Source of the DNA: Lichenostomus cassidix
Lineage: Eukaryota > Chordata > Aves > Passeriformes > Meliphagidae
Reading direction: 5' to 3'
NCBI GenBank assembly: GCA_008360975.2
Contig: CM039183.1
Coordinates: forward strand, 82,558,350 to 82,622,349
Length of the DNA stretch: 64,000 nt
Under the pieces are notes generated by a model. That model saw only the letters and a program-made list of their open reading frames with translations. It did no database searches and had not been told where the DNA came from. Position numbers and translations under genes: made by a program. Within the stretch, counting starts at the first letter, position 1, and each line of letters starts with the position of its first letter. Of this stretch, positions 25,713-38,996 are shown piece after piece.

Positions 25713-26002
25713 CACAGTTATATTTTTTTCTCTTAATGTGTAGTTGAAATTCTTACATAAGAAACACTGAGCATCACATTATTCCTCAAAGTCTAATCAA
25801 TCAAATGGTTTTATTAATTTTTTTTCCCAGTTCACCCAACTGCATCACTCAATCTACTAGGTTAAGAACAAGTGGCCTTTGTGAGCTGGGACGATGGCAT
25901 AGTCTGCATCCTCATCCTCCTGGTGCTGTTGTCTCACAGCTATTCCTCCTTACCCCAATAACCTCAATGAGTTTGTTTCTTCCAGTGTTAAACCTAACAT
26001 CA
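25713..26002. other. Unique non-coding spacer between CR1 fragments
   Basis: Nothing recognisable. Confidence 0.5.
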
Positions 26003-26072
26003 ATCATAGAATCATAGAATCACAGAATCACAGAATGGTTTGGGTTGAAAGGTGCCTTAAAGATGATCCAGT
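26003..26072 (-). mobile_element. CR1 LINE extreme 3' tail, minus orientation
   Basis: The plus strand shows four clear copies of the terminal octamer (ATCATAGA, ATCATAGA, ATCACAGA, ATCACAGA), followed by ATGGTTTGGGTTGAAAGGTG and a short stretch like AAGATGATCCAG. This is the last roughly 70 bases of a CR1 in antisense orientation, a very short 5'-truncated insertion. Confidence 0.92.
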
Positions 26073-26817
26073 CATTCACTTGTTCACCCGAACCTACTCT
26101 TTAGAATCTGCCCTGTTGCCACCTCTGTGTGGCATTCTGAGTGGCTGTCAACCACCATTCCTGTTAATTTACTCTGTTTGCATCTTGTCTTTTTAAATCC
26201 TTCTTATGTGTTGCTACAGAATAAATCTTTTTTCAGGAACTAGAGAAGTTACAAACAGAAGTAAGCTCTGATTTCCAAATTCTAATCCAATGACCATTGA
26301 ACCCAGCCCATGTCAGGCCAAGCAGGTTTGCAGCATTAATGAATGCTGGTGTCTATTTTCCATGACTCACAGTGAGGTGATATGTCTGGAATAATCTCCA
26401 TCTGCCAGATTCTGTAGCTTCATGACCGGATCCGTTCAGTAGAGACAGCTTCACTGTGAGGCTGAGCTACTCAAATGCTTTAACTGTATGTATAGTACCT
26501 AGTATTTCCTCTTTGCACCACAGGAACAATAGCATATTGTTGTCACTTAAAGGGTCACTGCTATTTAAAAATATATTTACAACCTGCCTCATAAAGACGA
26601 GCTCATTTGGATCATACAACTTAATTTTAAAACTGCCCATTTTTTCATATTTTTGCAGTACCTAGGTAAGTTTCATATCAGATGTATGGAGGAAAAATGG
26701 GGCTAAAATGCAATATTTGGAAGGGCATTACAAAATACCCAAGGGGGAAAAAACTCTAATTGGCAAATACACTGTGAAATCTGCCCATGATTTGTAAAAT
26801 AATGACGTAGTGTGGGT
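26073..26817. other. Unique non-coding sequence
   Basis: Nothing recognisable. Confidence 0.5.
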
Positions 26818-27408
26818 CACAGAATCAAAGGATAGGCCAAGTTGGAAGGGACCACAGTGGGTCATGTGGTCCAACCTCCCTGCTCAAGCAGGGCCATCCC
26901 AGAGCACATTGCACAGGATTGTGTCCAGATGGTTCTTGAATATCACCAGCAAGGGAGACTCCACATCTTCCCTGGGCAATCTGTGCCATTGCTCGGTCAC
27001 CTGCACAACAAAGTTCTTCCCCATAGTCAGGTGGAACTTCCTGTGCATCAGTTTCTGCCCATTGCCTCCTGTCCTATAGCTTGCCACCACTGGGAAGAGC
27101 CTGGAAACATCCTCTTGACACCCTCCCTTCAGACACTGATAGTGATGAGGTCCTCTCTTGGGCATCTCTTCTCAAGGCTAAACAGGCTCAGCTCTCTCTG
27201 CCTTTCCTTATATGAGAGATGCCCCAGTCCCTTCACAGTCCTCTGCTTGACCTGTTTCAGGAGCTCCATGTCTCCTGTGTCCTGAGTAGCCCCAAACTGC
27301 ACACAGAACTCCAGATCTGGCTCACTAGAGCTGAGGAGAGGGGCAGGATTACCTCAATCAACCTGCTGGCAATGCCCTTCCTAACGCATCCCAGGATACC
27401 ATAGTTCT
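26818..27408 (-). mobile_element. CR1 LINE 3' part, minus orientation
   Basis: The plus strand starts CACAGAATCAAAGGATAGGC, the tail in reverse, then 'GTTGGAAGGGACCACAGTGG' and GTCCAACCTCCCTGCTC. In the minus direction the frame 26884-27165 holds RLPREDVESPLLVIFKNHLD, the conserved C-terminal end of CR1 ORF2, and farther upstream (27257-27523) GILGCVRKGIASRLIEVILP, an adjacent block. Two frames are needed to read these, so the copy carries frameshifts. It extends to about 27408, where similarity fades at CCCAGGATACCATAG. It appears to be a different subfamily from the copy at 14.5 kb, judging by its tail, although assignment needs a repeat library. Confidence 0.93.
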
Positions 27409-30400
27409 GCAACACACAAATATAAAAAGTCTTCAGCTCATTAATATCTGAAAAACTCAAACTGCTGCTCACAGCTTCAGTGACTCCTGGTCCCCCTAGA
27501 GTCAGCAGAAACTTGTCTTGCATATGGAAGAGTAAAGCTGGACCTTTGGTAATTACTGCACAAATGCAAACAGCTTGCTTTTAAAAAATTCTTCTGTGCA
27601 TGTTGAATGTATGTGATAGATTTAAACAACATCATAAATGTAAACTGTACTTGAGAAAACTGTGCAGCTGGTAGAGTCCATAAAGATAAAAGAAATGTTT
27701 CCATAACATTTAATTTTAAGTTGACATTTATATAACAAAACTATGGTAAAGCTATGTTTAGCTGAAGTTGTTTGCATATTTTGCATCAGTATCACCACAG
27801 GCTCTCTCCCTCATTTATATAGTTACCACATTTTGGTAACCACATTGTATAGCAGAGGCAACAGATACCGCAAAAGGAAAACTGAAAACCAGAGAATTTG
27901 TAACATTTGGATAAACAAGCCATCAATTCTCGTGTTGTAACTAATCAGCAACTGGATGTGTTCACTTTTGACTAAAGCAATTGCCCTGTTTTGAGTAACA
28001 GAGACATGTAGCAGAGTTTGTACCAAGTTCTCGAACATTTAACTGTGAAAATACTCCAATTAATAACATTTTAGTTTGCCAGACAGAAACACACTATTCT
28101 GAGTTATTTTCCTTAGCAACCACAAGGCATAGAAATGTAATTTTTTGATCCCCATTGGCTTAGTAAGGAAAAAGGCTTAACATAAGCAGATCCCTTCCTG
28201 ACTGCCACTGCAATACACAGAAGTTTTCCTTAACACACTACCCTTTTCAAGAGATGCAGAAACATGAGCAACACATTTGTGGGGTGACATCCCATCATTG
28301 CCACAATGAAGAAGAGTTTTATTGTGCACATTAATAAGGTAAAGATTTCCTGAAAGGAAATCAGCTGCATTTTTCGTAACCAATCTGGTTGAGAAACATG
28401 TATCCACTGCAGTCAGCTATAGCAAAGATGGGCCTTTACTGCCCTTAAAGGTGTGAGGACACAGTGGGACAACAGCGTACGTCAGCCTGCCACAGTCAGC
28501 TTTAAACGAGCTAACTTGAGTTCTGACAAAGTGCAGCCAAAGCAGCACAGAGGTTAGCTCAGGCTAGCTGCCCCGTTATTCACCCAGCTTTCCAGACAGG
28601 CTGTGTAATTCATACTTGTGCTCCAGCCTGGCACAATTACACTACTCTCATTCCTGGGTTGACTGCGTAAAAACTAGCTCATGAGTGTCCACAAAAGTTC
28701 CTGCTGACTTCATCTGAGATTTTGAAAGTGTAAGAATGCAATTTACCACACAACATTTAAAATAAATTTCTCAAAGTATCTCTTACAGAAGAGGAGCAGG
28801 TTTGTCACCACACAAACAGACATTCTTTGAAGACCTAAGGAAAAGCAAGTTTTAAAAAAATAACAGAATACCTTTAATAAATGCTGAGAAAAAGCAGGAA
28901 AATTTCAATGAAATGGAAAATTCAGGAAAAGCTGTGCATCATATTCAGCAAATTCCAGGGCTTATACTAAGTGTCAATTAGTATGTCAATAACTGGTGAG
29001 TTAATTAGTATGTCAATAACTGGTTAGTTTTGATAGTATATCAAAATACAAAGGAGCCATTTCTCACCACTGTTGTAAATCTGTTAATAGAAATGAATCC
29101 AAAAGAAATAAAAGATGATACATCACACACCTTGATATCCAATGAATAAATGTCTCAGGAAGATGCTGAGGACAGTCTCAGCCAGCACTTCCACATGTCT
29201 CCCTCCCTGCTACAGTGCTGTGAATAACATCACAGACAGCAATTAATACAGTACACCACTAATCAGCTTTGTTTATGAAGGGAAACTACTTTCTTAGTAA
29301 AGCTTCCAGGTCTTTTTAGAAACCTCTAATGTTTTAAATAATAAATATTTTTGCACAAGGGTCAACAGTCAAAGACAAACCTTGAAGTCAAAGGAATGTG
29401 TGCATGGAAACAGTGCAGAATCAAGACTGCAACCAAGATTCAGCTTTCTGTTGTGATGGCTGCAAAAATGCTAAGACCCCAAGGGAACATTTTCAAAGCG
29501 TGTTTAGCTGAAAAAGGTGGAAATATGTACTCAGGGAGATTTTTCAGAAGTTCCTCAAATTTTGCATCTTCTACTATCTTCTTTCAAAATCTAGCTCAAG
29601 TAAAGTGATAATAGTCTTATTCTTTTTGCCCTGAAAGACATATAGAGGATTGCAAATGTGGTGTTATGAATGACAATATGGTCCAACTATAGTTTAATAA
29701 GAATGTTCACTTGTATCACACAGTAAATAATGTGCAATAAAAGTAGCGATACATTACTAATAAGAGTTAAAACCAGCCGGCTACCACCCCTAAGAAGAGT
29801 GATTGAAATAAACTGTGCAGCTTAAAATATTTTCCCATTGCTAAAACATGCATTTTCCAGTATTAAATCAAAGAAAAGAGGCTTTAGACAGTAATATTAA
29901 GGAGGCAAGGTGTAGATCCCTAGGTGTCTGGAAAGCGTTCCACATATGGGAAGCATGGTCTTGGATTGAGTATCACAGGCTTAGATACGACATTAAAAGC
30001 CAATCACAAGTCCAAATTATTTCAGGACATCAAATCTGTGTTTTCTCCAGTTCATTTTGTATTTTGCAGGCTTCTCTTCACGTTATTAACAATGTGGGTG
30101 AGACACCATTGTCTGCACTTCCCTGAGTGTCACCCTGAGAGGAGCTCTCAGTGAAGAGACACTTGATGCTACTGAGCTGGAGATGGAGTGCAGGGAACAG
30201 CATTATGTTTACAGAGCCCCTGTGTGGGCTGAGGAAAAAAACCCACAAAAACAACCTTCATTTTTCACTTTGAAAACCTTGGCAAATCAAGCATCAAAAA
30301 ATCTTTAGGCCATGCTCTTGTTGAGACAGCCTTGAAAACAAACGGAAAGAAACTAAAGGTAGCATATCATGTTGTATAGTACTGGGAATAATGACACAAA

Positions 30401-33400
30401 ATATGGACTATTGACACAAAATAGAGGCTTATTTAGGAATATACAAAAAGTAATTCAGTAAATGATTACTAAGCTGTTTCTTACATAATATAGCATAAGA
30501 GCAACAAATCCCAAAACAAAAGAGATTATCGTCAAGTATTTCAAGTGGTAATAAAATGATTTTCCACACTGCATGAGCAAAGAATATTTTTGATGGTAAG
30601 AGATAAAGGCAAGACTTTTGTCCCCAAAATGATAGCAAGAGGAGAATGGAGGTCTTGCAGGGGGAATATTGTAAAGATACTCAGCGTGAACATAGTGAAG
30701 TTCTTCTGCAGTGAAGAACTTTCTGGGAGTGTGAATGGGTGCTGGTCATAGCTTTGCTTTAGGACATGTAACTGTCTATTGCCATCAGGAGGGTCAAGAG
30801 AGGAAATGACAGTAAAAAATGACAGTAGAACACTTGCCAAGGGTCCACAGCAAAGAGATCATCCAACAGGAAATAAACAATCAACGCTAACTGAATCAGA
30901 GCAATAAAAGAAATAATGGGTCAAATAAGATTTTTCTACTGTTTTGTTCTCTGTTGCATAAGCATATTTATTTTTTTCATTTTCCTCTAACAAAATAAAC
31001 CTTAGAGAAGTTTTCTGTTACAGAGTGACACTTTTCCATATACAAAGGTCTCCACTGTTTGGATTGTTTTTCTATGTTCTGTTGACATATCTAGTGGTGC
31101 TACAACATATAATGTTGAAATTACAAAATTTCACAGACTAAGTAACAGCTTTTTCTGAACTTTGGAATAAAAGCTAAGTAGCTTTAAATGACTTGAAAGT
31201 TATAAAAAGAAAAAAGAAAAAAACATAGGAAGAAAGATGAGATAGATTATGGAACAATAGCCTGTTAAAATAACTAGTCTAATTTTTATAGCTACTCAAG
31301 TGCTCAAAACATAGCCAAATTTCCATGATGCTACTGACTTAATGCCTTTGAAGACTTATGCCAACAGACTTCTCATATCCGAACAAAGAAAACAAATGCC
31401 TATCTTTTCCCTGAGTTACATACAAATTTTAAGTTAACAGGATCCAGATAAAAAGGTAATAACAACTGACAAGATTAATAAACTACATGAGCACACACAC
31501 TGCATTGGCAGCAGGTTTCCCGCAGCTTGAATCCTCAGGCTTGCTCTTCTAAGCTCCATGTAGTTGTATTAAACAGATGTCAGATGCAATTTTACTGCAC
31601 AAGAGGAGCCAAGCATCCAAGCCATCCTTTGTGCTAAGCCTTTTTGCAAAGATGGTCCATGATCTGGTTGGGCTCAACTCAACATTATTCATTTACCTGT
31701 TCCTGTTCTAGCAGAAACTGATGCTGCTCCCTCTACTCTTTCCAAAATCTTAGCTCTCCAGGGAAGAAATCCATTCCAGCTGTAGGCAAATTAGGATTTT
31801 CCCTCATACTGAGATGCAAAATAGCTAAATGGCAACTAAAAAATATTTTCACATTCTCCATAATTCCAAATCTAGAGCAAATGAGAATTCCTTACATCCT
31901 TATTCAGCACAACACCCTTTAAAGTTTTTCCAGAAAAAAAGGAAAGATCTTTTATCTTTTATTTGCATCTATTACTGATGCAAATAATATTTTGATGACT
32001 TCTAAATCTATACTTCTTAAGATAAAGTGTAATACCTTTGCCAAGGAATATATTTTTGCTACAGAAAGAAAAGGATCAATAGGTATCCTGTTCTATGTGT
32101 ATAAAAATGTAGGAATCACCACATATGCAGGTAACTTTCACTCTTCATTTTTCTCTTTATTGCCACCAGTTAAACTGTAGTGCAATTCAATTATTTTTAA
32201 GTCACATGTTAACTGTGTTTTACTCTTCATGTTTGAAACATGAGGTGGAGGGCTCATCTTTAGGCAACTCCAACACAGACATCTTCAGCTTGGTTAGCTG
32301 GCTGTGGTGTCCTGAGCAGGTATTTTTAGGATGAAGTATGTTTGGTAAATTTTAGATTTGAAGTTAGGAATTAGGAAATGAACTGTTTTGCATAGGAGCA
32401 ATGGCACATCCCAACCCAAGTCCATCTGCCCTTTCCATCTGAAAGCTCTCAGTCACAGCAGTACATGTGAGGATATGAGAATAAGGGAAACATAGGCAAT
32501 ACTTCCTCAGATTGCAGTTCAGTACAGAGACTTCCAGCACCAGGAACAGTATTTTTGTATTTAATATCTGTTGATGCATTCATCTTTGATAACTCTGCTT
32601 AATTTCTTCTGCCTGTTCTCCTAAACCTTGTGCCAATATAAAAGCATTAAAGGGTCTCTCTATTGACTGCAAAAATTCTGAACCATTTATAAGCAGACAT
32701 CTTTATTACCAGTATATATCTGATTATTGCTATTATTATTAAACACAATGTCTCAAATTAGATATAGACTTAAAATATTCCTCCTGACCACTTTCTTAAG
32801 ACTTTTTGGCAGCTGGATCAAACACAACTCAATGAAAGATATACCTTGGGGCAGAATTTTTCTTATCTATTCAGATTTCAGTTTAGGGCTCCTCTGTGTT
32901 GTATCAGCAAGACACAGGTCCGATAGATACTTTAAAAAGAAACCATCAAGATCTTGAATTATACAACTGAGATCAGAAGATACAGGCATGCTCCAGATAT
33001 GAGGCTTAAATGGCTCTAAATGTACAGTAAATAAATCAGTGCTGCCTCAGTTACTACAAATGTATTCCAATACGTTAGACATGGATGAGATCAGAGCTCA
33101 TCACTGTGGTGGACAACTCACATGCTAGTGCCATGCGTAAGGGTTGGATATCCCAGGGTTTCTCAAATGGTGCTAGATTGCTTATTTTAGATAACTTCAG
33201 GTAGACCTTCAGGTGAACCAACTTCTGGCTAACTGAATATGTATGATCAAGTCTGCATGGTGAGCTTACCCACCTAGAGGTAACTCTGTTGCTAGTGTCA
33301 TACCTTATGTATTTTCAGCCTCCAGCTACTGCAACAGAAAGCTGAAAGACTGCTAAAGATCACGAGTCAGAGCTATCAATGCCACATAGATGTTTGAGAC

Positions 33401-36093
33401 ACTTTAGGACATTCCAAATGTCAAGACATGCCCTCATTTTAGGCAACAGAACAAAGTGCTCCAGACAACTACATGCATGTTAATAAAATATCTTAGACTT
33501 GAGCTGAATCCCATCCTTCTGGCAATGCCACCATTTAATCTGTCCCTCCGAAATTTATACTGGCTGAAGTACGTATAGCATTGAAAGGAAAAAAATGCAT
33601 GTCCAAAGTTGCTTCTGATGGATCACAGATATTTGTCCTGCAAAAGCAACTTATACTGTCATAATTTTTTTCTCAATAAGTTGATACAGGGACACACACT
33701 CTTAAAAGTTAGATCAGAATGTTCAGACAACTGAGAAAAACACCACAATACCTAATTCCCTGTGATAAACTTAGCCCAAGGCCCAATATCAGTATCACTT
33801 TTGTGAATATAGCAATAGAATTAGATCCAGTGAGGCTGATTTTACCTTTAGAGAAAAACCAGATTTAGGTCCAGAGAATTAAAGAAAAAGCCCAGAGGAC
33901 TGTGTTTTCTTCCCACAGTAAACTTATCAAAGCCAAAGTGATTGTGGTCCAACTTTTTCAACAAAATGAACAATTCTAAAAAATTTTATTAGAATTATCA
34001 CAGAAATATTTCTCTCCTCCTTCCTTGCAGAAAAAACCTGCCAATGCCAAAGAATACAAATATATAAAAAATCTTTATATATTAGCTTTTGAGTAGATTT
34101 TAAGAAAGGAGAATATCCATCCAGAAGCTAAGTCCTTGAGCATAATGCAAAAATAGTGTACAGCAAAGCTGTTTCACTACAGTGGCTGCAGTAACAAATG
34201 TTGGAAGCTTGTTGAGAAACTGGGAGCACTGACTTCACTTGCCTGCTGCTTGCAGCAATATTTAACCCAACACAGTTACCTTTTTCAGCTTTTATTTGAG
34301 CTATTATGCCATCACAAGCTGTACACTTTGGTTTATAACCTAAAAGAAGGAGGAAAAGAATGGTTTCATCTTTCAAGTAATTTGATTAGGAACTGACCAA
34401 GCTACACTTAGTATCTGCTTGAAATGAACTCTTCACATCTGCTTGGGTTAAACCCTCTGTGCAACTCTGTACAGTGTGAAGTGTTCTTTGCTGTCCCACT
34501 GGTTTAATGTGAATTTGGATGATGTTCATAGACTGATATAACAGTAAATATCCAGAGAAGTTCATCATGCAGTGTGAAACTCAGTGTTATGGAACTGCAG
34601 GGCCAGGTGCAGCACAGCTCCAGGGAGGAGAGCAAACACCTTCTGGAAAGCACTGTTCTCCTCTCAGCATCTCCATATCAGAAAAATGCATACTTTGTTT
34701 TTGCCTTTGGAAGAATATTAGTGTTTCACACTGCTGGAAACACTTAGAGTAACTGTAGCAGGAGCTGCACAAGGGTCAGATCTGCCATTGAATGCACCCA
34801 CGGAGAGGTGTACATACCTATGTCTGGAGAAACCAAGCCAAGATTACACAATGCACGTGCATGAAAGGATGTGGGATTGCTCACTCCATGGCCCAGCTGA
34901 AAATGATAATGCAACAGCTACAAAAAATGTTTTTCTATGATTGAAATGTCACCATCCCTGCCACTATAAATCCTGGATTTTGGTAAAGAAATATAAGACT
35001 GTTAAAAACTAACTTTAAGGAAGAAATGAATACTTATTTGTTCCTTTGCAGCATTTGCATGCTGATACAGCTGACAATTTTAGAAATAAAACAAAGCATT
35101 TTCTGATTTTTTTTTCTAAACCTGAGGTTTTGACTTCTCCTCTAATGTTAATTATCCCCAAAGCAATTTCAAAACATTAATATATGCATTATAACACAAC
35201 ACATAAGGTCAATCGTGTGTGAAGTAAGATCTACCAGGTCTAATTTTAACAGCAGCTTGGCATCACTGGATTAATGTTGCCTAGGGGTTCTCATTACAGT
35301 AGTTAACTGCATTATATCATTGACATCAAAACATCTCTGAAACATCACTGTTTTGTTTCTTCTTCATACATTTTAATCCTTTGCTTATTTTCACAAATAT
35401 GTAAATAGAGATAACAAAGCCTTGTTAAAACGCAGAACTTAAAAAACTGCTGTCCTCAATATATCACACTTGGTTAGTGACAGAAGTTTCCAGACTGCTT
35501 GATTATTATTACAGAATTTTTCCTTCATCTGTCATAAAACTTTTCCTTCTGCACCTGACTAAAAAGGTTCCATTTCTCTTAACACCATCTCATGTTATTA
35601 TTGCAAAGCTACTTCATGTAAATATTATGAGATCAAATTTTCTCAACCACTCCATTTCATAGACAATTTAATAGGTACTTCCTCTGAAACATGAAGGTAA
35701 AAAATATACAGATTAAAAAAAAAAAAAAATTAAGTGCAATACTATTTTTGAGGTCAGGAGGGCAAACACTAGGCTGGAAGAGAAGGGGCTAGGGAAGCGC
35801 CAGAGGAGGAAGGAAGGTGGATCTCCATCTTGCAGCACTCTTGCCTCGTGTGCTGCAGATTTGTGAGCATGACTAGATTTGCCTTGACAATCTCACAGTG
35901 AAAAGCCAGAGAAAACCACCTGCTTCTGAGTGTGAAGAAAGATAGGACATAAGCTTGTTGCCCATTCAGTTCTGTGCTATGTTCCTTCACTGTTTCTTCT
36001 TCAGAACTGTGTGCTTTTTTTCCCTTTGCTGCTCTCCTTTGCATGGTCTTTTCTAAACAAAATGCAAATACTGAGTTCAACTTCAGTTCTTTT
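27409..36093. other. Unique non-coding sequence, no interspersed repeats recognised
   Basis: No gene recognised in about 8.7 kb. ORFs of 60-99 codons show no family resemblance. The stretch 28.43-28.70 kb is GC-richer, contains several CpGs and a TACGTCAG word (CREB/ATF half site) at 28478-28485, and may be a regulatory element. An A-run occurs at 35717-35731. A local duplication at 28976-29029 is listed separately. Confidence 0.5.
28976..29029. repeat. Tandem duplication, 27-bp unit, two copies
   Basis: AATTAGTATGTCAATAACTG followed by GTGAGTT (28976-29002) is directly repeated with a single difference (GTTAGTT) at 29003-29029. The copies abut without spacer, so this is a recent slippage-type duplication compared with its surroundings. 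Confidence 0.9.
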
Positions 36094-36180
36094 AAAAAAA
36101 CAAAAACAAAACAAAAACAAAACAAAAACAAAACAAAAACAAAACAAAAACAAAACAAAAACAAAACAAAAACAAAAAAA
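36094..36180. repeat. A-rich minisatellite, 11-bp unit (CAAAACAAAAA)n
   Basis: About seven to eight tandem copies of an 11-base unit, made of alternating CAAAA and CAAAAA steps, end in A-runs. Because the unit length is not divisible by three and lacks stops on the complementary strand, it creates long artificial frames with a Phe-Cys-Phe-Val-Leu type pattern on the minus strand and Lys-Gln-Asn on the plus strand. Those frames (35.77-36.28 kb) are not genes. It may have grown from the A-tail of a lost retroelement. Confidence 0.95.
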
Positions 36181-38928
36181 TGCCCCAAAAAACCAAAACC
36201 CTAAAACCCAAACAAACCAGCATTCAAAAACATTTAAAATTGGACAGATTGAGCTCATAAAATCCTATGTTGTATAAAAAATGCTTAGAAGAAGGCAAGC
36301 AAATTAGGAAAAGAAAAGCTCAAGCATTTCTAAGGACAAATATAATCAAAATGATTTTCTAAAAGCAAGAGGTGAATAAGAACAGATTTCCTAGAAACTT
36401 TCATAAACTCACTTGTCACAGCAAAAGTACATGACAATCTCAGCAGGATTCCAGCCAGAGATTTCTGACACATTACAACAGCAAGAAGGCTTGCTTTTTC
36501 AGATACTTAGCATTTCACCAGTAAAACTAGTAGAAGTTCACAGCATACTAAAGTAGCTATAAAGTTCTCACTAACATGGAATGAGTCCCAGGGCTCAGGA
36601 GCTTTCGGATTTCTTTTTTGGTTTAGATTCCTTCAGTCAGTGTGGTGCAACTTTTAAATTAACTGTCTAAACAACTTGAAAGAAAAGCATTTATTTATTA
36701 GCTCAAATATTTCCTCAAAAATTATAAAGAAGATCCTGGCAACCAGTTTAAGTAGGGAAGCAAGTTTATCTGACAGCAGCATTCACATCCATCTTCATCC
36801 CCTTGTATGTATGCACAGATAAGCTTAATGGCAGAGCTGAGAGCCACTCAGAAAGTGTCTCAATGAACTCATCACAGTATTGCATAGTATAAACACGTTA
36901 TCTGTATCAGGTGATAACTAAGCAGATTTTAACCTGGTAATTTTAAATTAGTCAGCCAATGGTATTCTTTACCATGGTTTAGATGTTTGTAAACTGATCA
37001 TTTTCTTAGTAAAATAAAATAAGCCAATATTTCTAAGCCAGATTTATGTTCCAGCAAAGGAAAAGTCTATTCTTGCATTGTTCAATAGAAAACAGGATTT
37101 AATCTTCTTCTTCCATAGTCACTTGCTTTTTGCACCCTCTCAATGACACCATCATTATTGTCAGTTTTGGAAACACAGTAGTCAGATCCTTCATATCAAG
37201 TTCTTGAACTAAACATTTTCTAATAATTCTCTAGTTATACAGCTCTGAAAATTTACAGCTGAAAAACATCCTATAAAACTTCACCAGAGTGTATGTTCCT
37301 GCTTCCTCCTTTTCTCACTTTATATTTGGAATAGGCATGGAGCCATGCTGGCAGACCACAAACAACAGCAAAGGAAACAAATGTCAAACCCAACAAGTAG
37401 CCAGAATGTCCCTGATATTCACCCCCATTCAAAGCCTGATGCTCAAGAAAGAAGCAGGTCTTTTACCACCACAAACAACATATGTGCCTCCAAAAGGGCT
37501 ATTCCATTCCCCTGTTCTCACCCTCTCATGTCTCTGGCCATAGAATAGATCGATTAATGATCTGTATTATGGGTGTGCTTTGGTATCTATCTTATCCTGC
37601 CACACATGATGGGAGCACTATTAATGCAGAAACAGTCTGAAAATCATTGCAGGTCTACTGTGCTATCAGTGAGTGTTAAGTGACAATGGCAATCCAGAAG
37701 CTGAACATAGTGAAAAGACTTTGCAGAAGTCTTAATCCCATAAAATCTCTCTTTTATCTCAGAAAGTGGCTCCCCTACTCTCCAGCCCTGTTTATGCTGT
37801 GGAAGTTTGTAAAGGGCTTCATTGCTTCCAGGTGTTTATAGGAGCTTTGGGATTCAACCCTCAGATGTACAGATTCATAGGCAGGTAAAACGTTATCAGA
37901 AGGTCTAAAAACCCTTTTAAGTCTGCAATAAGCTTCAACTCCCCTCTCTCATGCAGTGATACTGGCATTGCTATTTCCCACATGGCATCACAGCATCTCC
38001 CTGATCTTTCAGGAGAGAACTGTACCAGTTCTGCTCTGCTCCAAGAGGCAGGAGGGAGGTCAGTGAAGGATGAGAGTGAAAGGAAGGAAGGACAGCAGTG
38101 GCTCAGCTGGGGCTGCAGTGGAGGACCTACGTCTGGGGCCTCTGGACTGCTCAGGGTTGGAGTCTCTGGCAGCACCCAGTCCTGGCCATGGCACCACAGC
38201 CAGCCCCCATGCCCCTCAGTCAGTCTTGTGCTTGTGACATTTCAGGCAACTTGCCAGTGCTGGCCTTAAGCGCTGGAGTTAAATGTTACGTGGAAGACTG
38301 AATTCAAAATAAAAATATCTTAGAGAAAAACCTGGCTAAGTTTGACACTGGACTATCATACCATGGTATAAGGCGTGATGGAGGGAGGCACAAAGCTCTA
38401 GCAAACCAAGAGCCAATCCGCCTGCCTGGGACACAGAAAATGTGAGCACACACCGCTGGACAGTGAGAGCACATCCTGTGCTACTGGATATGCTTTGCCA
38501 GCACATCCCTGGATCACATCCCTTCAGATGGGCGTGCCATGCCAAGCAGCAGCCCTGATGACAAAAGTCACAGGGGATGGGGAAGGTGCTTCATTGCTGT
38601 CGTCACTAAACCTCAAATGAATATCAGGACATGTTCATTAGCCTTTTGGAAGGAAAGGCAGGTATGACACTGGATTTTAGTGCCTCAAAATAAAGAAAGG
38701 AAGGGACAGTTAGCTTTCCCTCATAAAACTCCTGACAAGGTCTGTGCAACATTTCCTCCTAAAAGGTCTGCTATTCTTTGTAGGCTTCTTTTCAAGAGCA
38801 TATATTTAATAGTGACAAAATAATTAGATGGTAGATCATTACATATGTTTGCCTTTTTTGCCATCAGTTTATCAAATGAAAACACAATGAATATGCACAC
38901 ATGCATCTAGAAGTTGCTGCCTTTATGA

Positions 38929-38996
38929 TTACCACTAGTGTTACTTATTATTACTATCATTACTACTTATTACAACTACTATTGCTACTACTTGTA
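38929..38996. repeat. Degenerate trinucleotide repeat (ATT/ACT)n
   Basis: A run of imperfect triplets TTA, CTT, ATT, ACT and related steps covers nearly 70 bases (for example TTACTTATTATTACTATCAT). It is probably an old decayed microsatellite. Confidence 0.8.

Noticed and set aside
26810..27523. 147-codon plus frame and neighbouring frames
   Set aside because: They are antisense shadows or fragments of the minus-oriented CR1.
36199..36209. Telomere-like CCCTAAAACCC
   Set aside because: A single imperfect unit next to an A-rich minisatellite; no array of CCCTAA is present, so an interstitial telomere repeat is not supported.
35769..36277. Overlapping long frames on both strands around 36.1 kb (up to 139 codons)
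   Set aside because: They are created by the 11-base A-rich minisatellite, which lacks stop codons in these frames; the flanking parts show no protein resemblance.
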